Source of the DNA: Calonectria ilicicola
Taxonomy: Eukaryota; Ascomycota; Sordariomycetes; Hypocreales; Nectriaceae
Direction: 5' to 3'
DNA length: 64,000 nt
Assembly (NCBI GenBank): GCA_020809705.1
Contig: CP085825.1
Coordinates: 3,534,001-3,598,000, forward strand
Shown here: in pieces, positions 10,600 to 21,857 of the stretch
How positions within the stretch are numbered: position 1 is the stretch's first letter
Layout: every line of letters begins with the position of its first letter
The notes under the pieces: model-generated
What the model saw: only the letters and a program-made list of their open reading frames with translations
The model's database searches: none
Told to the model about the DNA's origin: nothing
Program-made: the position numbers and the translations under genes

Positions 10600-11928
10600 T
10601 TAGGCGTGGCGACGGAAACCACGACGCATCTTCTTGCTGATAGAGCTGATGGCGAGCGAGGAGGTGTTGCTGCTGTCGCACTTTGTGCCAGCGGCAACAG
10701 CCATGAGAGCAGACCACTGACCAGAGGCACAGCGCTGGAACTGGGAATCACCAACACAGTTCCACTCACCCTCGTTGGAGCAGGCCGTGCCAGCAGTGTA
10801 GGAAGTGCCGGAGCCAGAGCCACTTCCGGAGCCACTTCCAGCGGTCGGAGTAGCAACAGGGTATGTAGCCGATCCGCCAGAGCCAGAGCCGCTCCCAGAG
10901 CCGCTTCCAGATGAAGGAGTGGCAACAGGGTATGTAGCTGAGCCACCGGAGCCAGAACCAGAGTCAGAACTCTTAGTGACAGTGACAAGAGTGCTGGCGG
11001 CGGCAGAGGTGGGGGCGCTGTCGGCAGGTTGAGAAACAGTGATGAAGACACCGCCGGGACTAAAATGAGATATGTTAGCCGTGGGACAAGAATGAGTAGA
11101 TGGATGGGATACATACGCGCTGGTAGAAGCACCACCACCATAGCTTTGGGCAGCAGATGTCGCGGCGGGAGCAGAAGTAGCTGCAGGGGCCGAGGTGGCT
11201 GCAGGAGTCGAGTAGCTGCCACCAGAGCCAGAGCCGGATCCAGATCCAGAGCCGCCTCCAGAGCTGCATGTACCGGTGTAGCTGCAGGTGTTGGAAGAGT
11301 CGTTGGAAACCTCGGAACCGGGGTTGGGGAACTCCAGATCACAGCTTTCCTTGGTTGTGCAACCGTTGCCGACGTTAGCAACAAACATGTCTGGGAGGTC
11401 GCTGAGGGCATCGGCACGCTTGGAAGAGCTGCCACCAGTAATTTCAACGGAGGCGCAGTTCATGTACATTTCACGGTTACCAATCTTGTTGAACCAGGTC
11501 CAGGCGAAGAGGGCCTCGCCAGAGGTAGCACTGGCAGGGATGGTGAAATCGACAGATGTAGTGAGGGGGCAGTTTCCAATGTAAGAGTGAATGACCTTCC
11601 AGGTGGCACCCTTGTCGTAAGAGAGAGAGGCCTGGCAACTACCACCTCCATGGGTGGCTGATCCATCAAAAGTCATGTTGTACTTGCTACCGGCGGCGAA
11701 TGTGGCTGTAGCCTTGCCGGCATCAGTGCCAAGGGCGCTCTGGTAGCCCTTGCAAGGGAAGTTAGAACCGCTAGCGTCAAGGGGGGCCTTCATGTTGTAG
11801 TCCTTAGAGGCTTCAGGTGTGTAAGGGTTGTGGGTGGACGCGAGTGGGGGAGGGTAAATCATTTCAACATGAGCCTGAGCAAGACCGACGAGCCCGTAGG
11901 CGAGAGCAATAGACTGAAAGAACTTCAT
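10600..11928 (-). CDS. Secreted AA11-type lytic polysaccharide monooxygenase-like protein
   Basis: Likely a copper-dependent oxidase acting on chitin or cell-wall polysaccharide. Exons 11117-11928 and 10600-11059 give 423 residues; the 57-bp intron 11060-11116 (GTATGT...TTTTAG) is a multiple of three without a stop, so reading straight through also stays open. Seen: a signal peptide ending AQA, exposing His20 as residue 1 of the mature protein; a second brace histidine (His93) in ATHGGGSCQ; and an aromatic-rich FAWTWFNKIGNREMYMNCA region. Together these fit the His-brace of AA11-like enzymes. Then come Ser/Gly and Pro/Ala/Thr linkers and a C-terminal cysteine module (ACSNEGEWNCVGDSQFQRC) like the X278 or chitin-binding-type module of fungal chitinases. 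The last residues are strongly basic (KKMRRGFRRHA), unusual for a secreted protein. Activity is inferred. Confidence 0.85.
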   Translation of the reverse strand: MKFFQSIALAYGLVGLAQAHVEMIYPPPLASTHNPYTPEASKDYNMKAPLDASGSNFPCKGYQSALGTDAGKATATFAAGSKYNMTFDGSATHGGGSCQASLSYDKGATWKVIHSYIGNCPLTTSVDFTIPASATSGEALFAWTWFNKIGNREMYMNCASVEITGGSSSKRADALSDLPDMFVANVGNGCTTKESCDLEFPNPGSEVSNDSSNTCSYTGTCSSGGGSGSGSGSGSGGSYSTPAATSAPAATSAPAATSAAQSYGGGASTSAYVSHPSTHSCPTANISHFSPGGVFITVSQPADSAPTSAAASTLVTVTKSSDSGSGSGGSATYPVATPSSGSGSGSGSGSGGSATYPVATPTAGSGSGSGSGSGTSYTAGTACSNEGEWNCVGDSQFQRCASGQWSALMAVAAGTKCDSSNTSSLAISSISKKMRRGFRRHA

Positions 11929-14900
11929 GTTGACGATGATTTCTTTTTTCGTTAATTGGTGAAAGAAGATCGAAAATGGGCAGAGTGCCAGTTCGAAAGT
12001 TGGAATCCGATCTGCACGAGTGTATCAGGAAAGTCTTTATAACGAGGCCGGCTCGAGAATAGACGCCAGCTATGCTGATTTGTTCAGGTTATCTCAGTCT
12101 GAGTTTGTGCTGAATCTAGACCGAATGCTACTGTGTAAACAAAACAGTGTATGCTTGGCGTGTGTGTATGTTGTATTCGTTGATAGAAGAAAAGGATTGT
12201 AGTTTGCTTTCGGTGCTGCCAGAAGGAATGGAAGGCGAAGAAGTAGTATGCGTGTCTGAGAGACTGAAGAACACACACGAAACTCAAAGAGTTCTCGTTC
12301 GATTGGTGCTGATGTGGATCAGGGGGTGAAAGCTGGATAGCACAAGTGTCAAGCAAAACGCTTGTCAAGATCTTGAGTGCGGTTGGGAGGACGTTTCAAT
12401 GCTTGTCAGAAAAAAAATGTCGAGGGAAAACCCAGCCTCAAGGACAAACGTAGAATCAAATGTCTGATTGGTGAGAAAAGGAAGGAAGTGTGCCACCAGG
12501 GCTAAGAAACAAGAAGCAGAAAGAAACTGGCGAAGGAGACTGGATTCCTGAGCAGTGCTGGGAAGTGAGCCAGACAAACCAGCAGAGGCGACCAGACGAC
12601 TTATGTACCTGGGGTCGTGAGGTAGCATGGCATGCAGGAAGACGATGGGAGGAGTCCTGCGGTGGCCCAGGCCAGGGGGGGAGGGGTGGCGTGGTGTGAG
12701 GGTGTGAATGCGAGGAGTGGATAATGGGCGTGCCACAACTACAACCACAACCATGACCACAGACAAACAGACGACGAAAGGCGGAAGGCGGAAGACGGCA
12801 AACCAGAATGATCGACAGGAGCGAGGGAGAATGCAAGATCGGCCTTGCCATGGCTCCATCCCATGGTCGCTTCTGAACCAGGAACACGGGCGTATAGCCC
12901 CTCCATCCTTTGCATCCTCCCTCCCTCCCTCCCGTGTGCGTGTAAGTGTAGCAGAATCAATTGTGTGTGTATGAGCCGACGGCCAGTAACACCCACCCCA
13001 GCCCGCCTGTAACATATCACACTCCGCCTTCTTGTTCTTCTCCCTTGCGAAATTTCCTTTTTGCTTCGTCCCTCTTTCTTGTGCCTTCGACCCTGAATCT
13101 GATCACACACACCCATGCCCATCTCGTCTTTGGTGATGCGAGGGCTCTCTGCCAAGGTCTGAGCTTTTTTCGGAGGGGCCCTGTCTTGCCCACTCGACGC
13201 ATCTACCCAACCATTTTCAGCCTCGTGAGCTAACCAGGGGCACGTCGTCCTGCTTTACTTACTCCTGCTTAACTGGCCCCCCGTTTGTCTTCAAATGCCC
13301 ACGTAGGTCTCTCTACCTGTGGCTGTCTAGCTCTGTTGGGGGGCTACACCGACCGTGCTTTCGTTCAGCTGGTCTTTTTTCGGTCCTCCCTTGAGAGCTA
13401 CATGCAAGAGTAAAACCCCATCCCGGCGCCTAAACACATTGTTCTTACTATTGACTGCCGTTAGCCGACGGCCTCCTCTGCTAGCCAGCAACGGCTTGAG
13501 CTCCGCGGCAACGCAAAACAGCGATTCCCTGTCGCCTTGGGCGTTGTCCATTTGCACCGTCGCAGCTTGGAGGGGTCCACTAGGCCCTCCATAGGGCCTC
13601 CCGGGATCCATGCCGAGGCGCTGGGGCCAAACTCGAAACCGATCTTCACGGGCTCCTTCCCCACACACACACACAGACACCCGGAGACCACTAACTCAAT
13701 CCAGACCTGCCAGCCACGCAACTGCCAACCCCTGAGGCGAGAGGGGTCAGCAAATCGACGTTTCTCAGTATGTACGCTCAAGCGACGGTGCCCCTCTCCA
13801 ATGGGAGCTCTATTCCACAATTAGGTCCAATCGGTATGTTTCTTTTTTTATGCTTTTTTTCTTTCTTTTTTTTTTTTTTTAACTACATTCTCCTATGACT
13901 TCATTTTCAAATTCTCACGGAGATTGTCGGCCAAATGAATACAACATGACACAGTGATCAGCCTCTTGCCACTTAGTTCATCCCTTGTTGGTTTGCTTAT
14001 TCATTCACTTTTCTTCGTTTTTACGTTGGTTATTCTCGCATTTTAGCGTGCTAGTTGGTCATCCTCGTCTCAGGAGAGAATAGCGTGTATCGTTGAGAAA
14101 TGCAACCATCGAATGAGTCGCCAGCTAGCTAAAAATGGCCACCTCGTGGCCAGGTCTCTGGAAACATTGATGGGCGGGTGACGGCGCGGTTAAGCCCCAT
14201 TCTCATGGTCAGTGCCCTCGCAAACGGTCACGGTCAGTAGCTGTCAAAGCTCCAGAATTAGTTGTTTGGCGCCCTCTCCTGCAGCCATGATATCAGGACC
14301 TGGTGAATAAATGCAAGGTACCTCGTGCCATGAGCCGAACAGGAGCTAGATAGCCAATCAACTCTGGTGAGCAAGTGGTAAAAAGCAGAGGCCTCACAGC
14401 CAATCAGAGGCTGTTTCAGTGACTCAGTGGTTCTCCCAACGCCACATCCTATTGGATCGGCATTTATGTGAAACGTGCCCCTCTATCGCTTTGGCGCGCA
14501 ACGTGCAAGGGGCATGCACATGCGAAGCAAAGGCAGGCAGAGACAAGGAATCCAATGGCCAGTAGAAGAAGCAACGTAAAACTCGGCAACCTGTGGGTCT
14601 CGAACACCCCCATGTTAGACTGGTGAATTGCTCCTCCCTTCTCATAAAAATCGTCTGCTCATTGGGCACAGTTGACCAGTCCTTCCAGGGGTACCCAATT
14701 TTACAGTATTTTTATGGTAGGTCACTGCCCAGGCGCCTACGCAATGGGTCATGCCAGTTCATCCATCCATCCATCCCCAGGAATGGGACACGCCACCCAC
14801 TTTGCCGCCAACAGCATTGACTTCTTAATGCCATATGACAAGGAAAACATGCGAATTCAGCAGGGAGAGCCAGTCTATTCCTCCGCTGTGATCCCCGACT

Positions 14901-17900
14901 AGCGGCGGTCACGGCAGCCTAGAACAGACTAAAGATGCCAACCTCAGGGGGGACTTAGGGGCTGGTCCCAAATCAGGATAGGGATGGGCAAAAAATACGA
15001 TGAGTATCTTTCCCACTCCTCGTATGCACCTAGAAGTGTAGTAGATATACTAAAGAAAGAAGATGTAGCGAGAATACGAATTTTGTCGGGTGGGTGCTCT
15101 GCATTCTGCAGTGGTTGGTTCGGGTTCTGCATATTCTGTCATCCCATCCCACAAGCGGTCTACGCGGGATCGCCGTGGGCAGATGGCTGTAAGTCCGTTG
15201 GTCGCTCCACGCTCGAGGGGGGACGACGTAATTGGGGCACATCTAAACGCTTGGCAACCCTAACTTCAGGGCGAGAGCTGAAGCCTGGCTGGGCCGCCCA
15301 TGATTGGTCAGTGTGTGGTCGGCATTGTGTTAGAGATCGGTGGGGTTTGGACCACCATCGCCAACTCCCAACCGCACGGGTACGTCCAGTTCCGTCTGCG
15401 GGCGCTTTTTTTCGCCTTTTCGCTTGCCACATTTGGTATGAGACAGGGGCCGCTGGAAGGATTAAGATGGTGAGGCAAGAACAACATCCCCGTCAATATC
15501 CCCGGGTTTGGCCCAATTAGACTTCTGTCAACTCAATAGTCATCCAGCTTAGGGTAGCCTACAAACAATATTAACAAAAACGAGAGACAGAAAACCCAAT
15601 CACAACCATTCAAAGTCATCGAATTTTGAATGACTCAAGATTGTTCAGATTTTGTTAATTTCTAAAATACAACCAGTCCTCTTTATTTTCTTTTTGTTAT
15701 TAGGGTAATAAGAGAAAATTGCACACGTAGTCAATGTTACAGAGCTGCATCTTTTAGTCAATATAGGTCCGAGCCACGTCAAAGTCCGTCGCTGTGAGGT
15801 GGATTCGCCACCTCCCTCATTTGACCCCAGGTAATTCCTGGAAGAATCCATTCATCTCTTGTTGGATCCAATCAACCATCATTGCTGGACCGTATTTGAT
15901 TCCGTTTAACAGTTGCTTTTTCAGAGGAACAAAGGGTGTGCATGTCAACTGCCAACACTTCCCAGTGTTGATGAAACAACAGAGAGGCAACTATTCCTTG
16001 CCAATGCCCCACGTCGTTGGTCGTTGTTGCGGCCATCTCTGAAACTCCAGAAAACAAAAATTCCCAGAGGGTCAGGGATGCAAGATCCATATTCCCTGGA
16101 CCCCGCCACATCTCTGGAATCCTTCGCATCGTAAAATTTCACCGAGTCGTGGAGGGCTCGTTCACATTGAGCAGCAGGGTAGCAAAGCGCACGTCCCACG
16201 GGCTGTGGGCGACCCAACGACGTTTCCGTCACATGGTGACAGCATCTCCGGTCCTACCTTGCCCTTTTCGTCCACGCTCCGATCTGAGCATTAACTTGGA
16301 CCGCTAGGGGCCAGCCCGACTAGGATTCGGCCCCGATACTGATCTACCGGCCACACCCGTTTCCGCGGACACTGCGCCACTTGCCTGATGACAGGGCTGC
16401 TGCGCCTTGGTGTGTCGGACGAGAGATAGCCTCGGGGATGGGCAACCAGGTTATGTACGGCGGTCTCGAACAGCGCCGCCCTGTTTGCTCAATGCAGGCG
16501 GGATCGAACAAACCCGATCAAGGAATACGACAGTGACATGGCGTTGCCGCTGTGTCCGCTGCTGTGTCCACCGCTGTGCATTCTCGAGGGCATCATGCGA
16601 GGCCTACAAGCCACCCGCGCGTGCGCGTGTAAGCAAGCATGGAGGAAGGCATCCACACACAGCCGGTAACCGAGAGCGAGAAGAATCGGGCGTCTATGCA
16701 GAGTGAGCGAAAAATCAAAGAACTCGTCATGTGGCATTCATAGGCCGCGGTTCCAGCATCAGCCGTTAAGCGCACAGCATGATGCAGCCCTTCCCTCTTA
16801 GCTGCATCCCATCCTCAACCCCTTCCTCATCCACTGGCTGCTCGACGACATACCGTCGGCACCTCGCATCCCCCCTGCTCCTCTGCCCTTGATCGACTCG
16901 CCGTCGCCAACAGCTCCTAGCACGGTACCTGCATGACCAACGCCATGTACGTCAAAAAATCACACTCAATCGCCATTCCATTTCCCAAGGTTTCCTGGAT
17001 CAGCTCCAACATCCCCACCCCAGTAGCTCCCAGCGCCATCCACAGCGCCAATTCCCTGTCCCACCCTTGGCCACTCACATTGCTGGACCTGCCTTTGCCA
17101 TGCTGTGGCGTCCTCACTCCAAACAAGCTTGTCCCTTAGCATGTGAGTTACATGTCCAGCGCGCGAGAAGATGGTAAAAACCGGGTCTGTGGATAGCGCC
17201 GGCCATGAGTCAAGCCACAATGTAACGAGTTCTTGCATCCTCCCAGCAAGAGCCACTCACCCAGATTCTGCCCCTTCAGGAACCCGACCTGAAAACCACC
17301 TTGGACACGGGACATGTAAAGTGAGTACAGGTCTCCAGCCAGTCAGCTCAACTTCTGGAACCAACGCACTGCCACTTTTTTCCTTTCCTTTCTTTTTTTG
17401 GAAACACAATATCCCGCTGTGCCTGCCTGGTACCGAACCCCCGTCCGTCCGCCGTCCATGGTCCGGCAGGTCGAGCTTCATCTTCAGTCAACCCCAGCAA
17501 CCCCTTCCATTACCTTCAATTCTCTGCCGTCTACGCATACACCCTTACGCCTATACCATGGCCATTATAATAGTTCCCACCCATCCGTCAATTGGCCAAT
17601 CCCCATTGACCCATCACTTCCCGGAATTAAGGCAAAGACCTCCCCCACACTAACAAGCCATCGGCCTTCATGGCCTGACCATCAATGCGAGTCCTACGTT
17701 TCGCCTCTTCGCCCCCGTCACACTCTCAATAGCTTTGAATGGCTTAAACATCTCCATCACCCAATGGGCCAACCTTGTCATGCTTCATCTTGCCTCGCCG
17801 TTGATCCTTACAGTCGCCGAATCCTTTACTCATGCTCTCACATCGCACATCCTTCAACGTAAAACGAAACATGAAATGCTTCTGTTGTATTTGCTTCTTC

Positions 17901-18865
17901 CACTTAGTCAATAGCTTGTCCTCGCAAAATCTGGTGCAACAGTCTGATCCCCTGTGTACGCACTCAACCTATGTTTGACCATCTTCGCTGTTCGCATTCC
18001 GAATTTCTTCTTCCTGTTAGGTTGGCCTCCAATTCGGCCGCAACACCGCCTACTACGTGTCTTGCCAATCTTCACCTCCTTTCATCTTGACTACATCTAC
18101 TTCCATTCCTACCGCATACTGTTCACACCTCACCACGTCACATTGGAGGCTTTCACACAATAAGAGGATTCGTCTCATCTAAAAGCCAGTGTATCATCAT
18201 TTTCATGGATCCGTTCGGAACTGTTGTGTGCTTTGACAGATGGCATTTCTTGCTTCTTGGTGACAACTGGCTGACTTGTATTGACCATGGCACGCCCACG
18301 TTGCCTCATCTTGCCCCCATCCTTAAGCTGCCCTTGACAACTTCTTAACTCAGCTGCCTACTGCCGGCAAAGTTCGGCGACTGTACTGTTGATAGGTACC
18401 GTTTGCTACGCAGAGCCACTGGTACAACATATTCTGTCACCAATGTGGCCACAAGAAGTTGACCACCTTGACCATCAACAGCGCCCCTCGCGGGTGGGAT
18501 GCTGGGGCTATCATACATTTTTCACCCCACAGCAACATACCATGCCCGGCATCCTCACCGAGCTCACTTTGAGCGTGCGACCCAACGGCTCACCTCCCAA
18601 CCAAAATATCCTCGGGCAAGCCGAGCCTGAGGCCTCCCACGTCTAAGCTGCGCCGCTAATTTGTGCGAGTTTGTATGGATGCTCCATGCAATACATATGC
18701 AATGATTTGCGTCCATTACTGTTGCACGTATGACCCAGACTCCGGAATGGGACTACCAGCAGCGAAAAGTGTATGGCAAAGCCGTCACCCAAGAAAAAAA
18801 ATGTGCTAGAGATGCTGCATCTGATCTATGATTCAATGAGGAGGCCTATTCCATGTCGTAACCCC
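11929..18865. other. Gene-free stretch of about 6.9 kb
   Basis: No frame in either strand here resembles a known protein or can be joined by splice sites into a plausible one. The longest frames (plus 14984-15520, plus 17171-17653, minus 12365-13015) have the odd composition of non-coding DNA (runs of Pro/His/Ser/Arg). Contents noted: a T-rich run at about 13847-13880, a CA tract near 13663-13680, an ATCC iteration near 14760-14778 and an AT-rich patch near 15600-15720. Base composition is otherwise balanced, so this is not RIP-degraded repeat DNA. It may be an extended upstream region of the LPMO-like gene or hold an untranslated transcript. Confidence 0.5.
12036..12041 (-). promoter_or_regulatory. 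TATA box of the LPMO-like gene
   Basis: TATAAA on the minus strand about 110 bases before the ATG at 11928, a usual distance for a fungal TATA-driven promoter with a short leader. Position and match only; no expression evidence. Confidence 0.45.
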
Positions 18866-21857
18866 TTATTTGGCTTCGTCCGAGCCTTCAGCTACCCGGC
18901 TCTGGTTGATGGCTGGCACAGCATGGGTGGTCTGAGGTGTCTGATGCTGTCCCGCATAGCCTTTGTTGTAGGTGTTGCTGCTAGCCCTGTGCTGAGGTCC
19001 GTATTGGTGCCCTTGCGAGGGACTGGTCCCAAAGTGCTGCGGCCCAGGGCTGCCGTATCCTCCTCGCACATTTGTCACTGACTACAGTTAGCCATTCACC
19101 CCTCTGCCGGAAGACAGTGCCCGTCACATACTTGGTCCATTCGGCTGTCCTGGAGTGAACGCCGGCTGGTTGTATTGAACGTTGGGGCTCATGCCGTACA
19201 TCGGCTGGCCTTGCTGCGATCCTTGGTGGGCCATCATTGGTGCGGCGGGACGGCCCGGACTGGGATACCCGTTGACTCCAGGCACTGGCTGAGGTGCGGA
19301 GGGAGGCATGAACTGCGGGTGGCTACCTGGATACATCATTTGCGGCCCGGGCACCATGCCCTGGGGTCCGGGAATAAATTGTGGCTGCATCATCATCGGG
19401 CCACCCATCTGCCCTTGTTGAGGCGACATGTACTGTGGGTTGTTCGAGAAGCTACGGAATTGTCCCATCTGAGGCGTACCAGGTCCCATAAAGACGGGTT
19501 GGTTATATGGCGCTGGTGAGTTCACCCCAGGGTATGCAGCGACGGGCACGTTGCCGAGGCGTGGTGAAGCAAACGATTGGGCCGAGTTGGAATGCATCAT
19601 CCGGTGATCATCGTTTCCATATGCTGGGTGAGGAACTGGCCCATGTTGTGGGGTGTGCATTTGCATCGGGGGCATATGAGGTGACTGCCTTGGTCCCATA
19701 TTGTGCGCGCCGTGCTGAAGATGGAATGGCAGCTGGTGCTGATGAGGCATCTGCGGAACTACATGCTGGGGGTTAGGGGTAGCTAGAGCAGCTCCGCCAA
19801 ATGGTTGGCGCTCGAAGTACTCCTTGTATGTTAGATGCATGGTTGATTCCGGCTTCTCAGTGTCCTGAAGCTGTCGCCAGGTAGGCAACGTGTCATACGA
19901 AGGACGAAGACCGGCATTATCCTCCCAGTTGCGACCTTGAGCGGGAACAATCGTTTGAATATGAGACAATATGTAGCACTTCTTAACGTCGATTGCCTTT
20001 GTCTTTCGGCGAATGAGTTGACCCGAAGAAGCAGCAGGGGCGGCAGTATTCGAGGGAGTATCAGCGACATTGTTTACAGCGGATCGAGGGCTTGAGCCAG
20101 CGCTAGGGTGGCTGTTGGGGTTGAAAGCAGCGGCAAACGGGCTCGGTCTGAACTCATGGCTGTGGGGATTCAGCTTGGCTCCCATGTGGCCGGGAACTCC
20201 ACTAATGCGCTTGTTATAGCCCTGATCACCACTGTTGGCTGGTCCTGTTGGAGGAGCGCGCATCTCTTGGCCAGGAATGTGCGCTTGGTGAGGTACAGGA
20301 GGTTGCGAGTACTTCTGCTGTTCGACGTTGCGGAGTCGTTGCGCCAGTGAGCCGGTTTGTTGCTGAGGAGGCATGTGTTGCGGCCCGCCCCTGTTGTTTC
20401 GATATTGTTGATGATACTGCTGAGGATATTGCTGACGAGCAGCGGGATGTCGGTTTTGGGCTCCGGTAGGAGGAGTGGCCTGTTGAGGACCCGCCGCGGG
20501 ACGTGAGGTCCTCGAATCACTGGGGGTAGCGGATGCGCTGGCAGCAGCGGGTGTGCTCTGGCCAGATGGTTTCGGTTGAGAATCGTTTGATGGCGTAACC
20601 TTGTCCTTCATATCGGCCTTGGCTTTGGCAACCTCCTCCGCGTTCTTCATGGCTTTGGCTTGGATCTCCTTTTGCTTGGCCGGGTCTTTGGCAATGATGG
20701 AGACGAGGTCAGTGGGCACAGGGGTGGAGAGTTTGAAAGAGTTGGCAAACTTCTTCAGCTCTGTCAGTTTGACTTCCTTGTCAGCTTTGGCCTTGTTGCT
20801 TCTGGCTTTCTCGGCATTTTGGCGCTGCTGGCTTGCGAACGTCTTGAATTCCTTCAGAACATCATGTTCAACTGTCGAAGTTGCGCTTGGTGTGCCTTCG
20901 TTACGGGCGGCGACCGAGTTTCGCAGGGGAGTGCTTGCTTTCTCGACGGACTTCAAATCGGAAGCCTTGGCGGTAGCGGCCTTGGAGTCAGACAGGGTTG
21001 CATCGGTAGACTTCGCTTCAGTCGAATGTTTCTGAGTGTCAGTCTTGGGAGGAGCACCGCCTTTGTTAGCATCAGAAGCCTGGGTCTTGGTCTCCTCGGC
21101 TGCCGGGGTGGAGGTTGGAACAGGGGCAGGGCTTGGTTGCTTCTTCGGAGGTGCTTTGATTTGGGAGGAAATGATCGCCGGATCGACGGGAGCTCCCTTG
21201 ACTGTAGACTGGCCTGTCGGCGCTCTTTTCGCTGGAGGCGTATACTTGTTTTCGCGGCCAGACAACGGGGGAAAGTCCTGGCGCCGAACACCACTGTACC
21301 TATAGTAGGGTTAGCTTCTGAGATAAAAAAGTGAAGTAAGAGTATACTTACTTATCCTCTTCGTTTTCTCCCTGGTCCTCTCCGCCCCCACCGACAAAGT
21401 CCATGATACGTTCCTCAGCCACATGAGCAGTGGTAGGGGCGCTGCGCTCGATTTCCCTAGCCTTCTTTTCCGCAGCAGCTATGCGCTCTCGATATTGGGG
21501 GTGATTTTTGTTAATGGCGGTGGTGTAGATATTCTCATCGTAGTCAGTCTTGAGACCAAACAATCGCTCATTTTCGGCAAACTGATCCCAACCCCCGCCG
21601 CCCGTAGTCTTTTCTAGAGCACCATTGTTGATGGTGTCAGTCGAATCGGGGATCCACGGCTGAAGCACTCTTTCGTTACCGAATCGGCTGTTGGAAATTG
21701 CGCTGTCGGTTCGGAAGGAGTTTCGGTTTCCTATTGCACGTATATTCTTAGGATATTGTCATCACCATATATCCGCAGGGTGCAACTCACCGTTTTGGCG
21801 GTTATCAGTCTTGCCTCCAGCACCACCAGCTATTCCATCTTTCTTCGGGAGGGGCAT
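18866..21857 (-). CDS. Ataxin-2/Pbp1 homologue (LsmAD + PAM2), 5' end uncertain
   Basis: RNA-binding-type regulator that docks on poly(A)-binding protein and acts in stress granules and mRNA 3' metabolism in other fungi. Modelled exons: 21791-21857, 21352-21730, 19132-21299 and 18866-19077, all GT-AG and phase-consistent, giving 941 residues. Seen: an LsmAD domain (about residues 65-130: WDQFAENERLFGLKTDYDEN, then YTTAINKNHP and an acidic/basic helix), a PAM2 motif LNPHSHEFRPSPF (about 20139-20171) that binds the MLLE domain of PABP, long Ala/Lys/Ser and Pro/Gln/Met disordered regions, and a Gly/Gln/His tail. The Lsm (SM-ATX) fold expected before LsmAD was not found in this model or in the next 2 kb upstream. 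An acceptor (GATAAG) 15 bases after a CTGAC branch-like site just upstream suggests further 5' exons or a spliced leader. Confidence 0.83.

Noticed and set aside
12365..13155. Overlapping minus-strand frames upstream of the LPMO-like gene
   Set aside because: Low-complexity Pro/His/Ser composition, no splice-linked continuation and no family resemblance.
14590..14665. Possible tRNA on the minus strand (GTTCGAG loop, CTAACAT anticodon-like loop)
   Set aside because: T-arm and anticodon stems do not pair properly and no matching acceptor stem exists; at best a degenerate fragment.
14984..15520. Plus-strand 178-codon frame
   Set aside because: Rich in Trp, Cys and Arg, typical of a random frame; no domain and no supporting neighbours.
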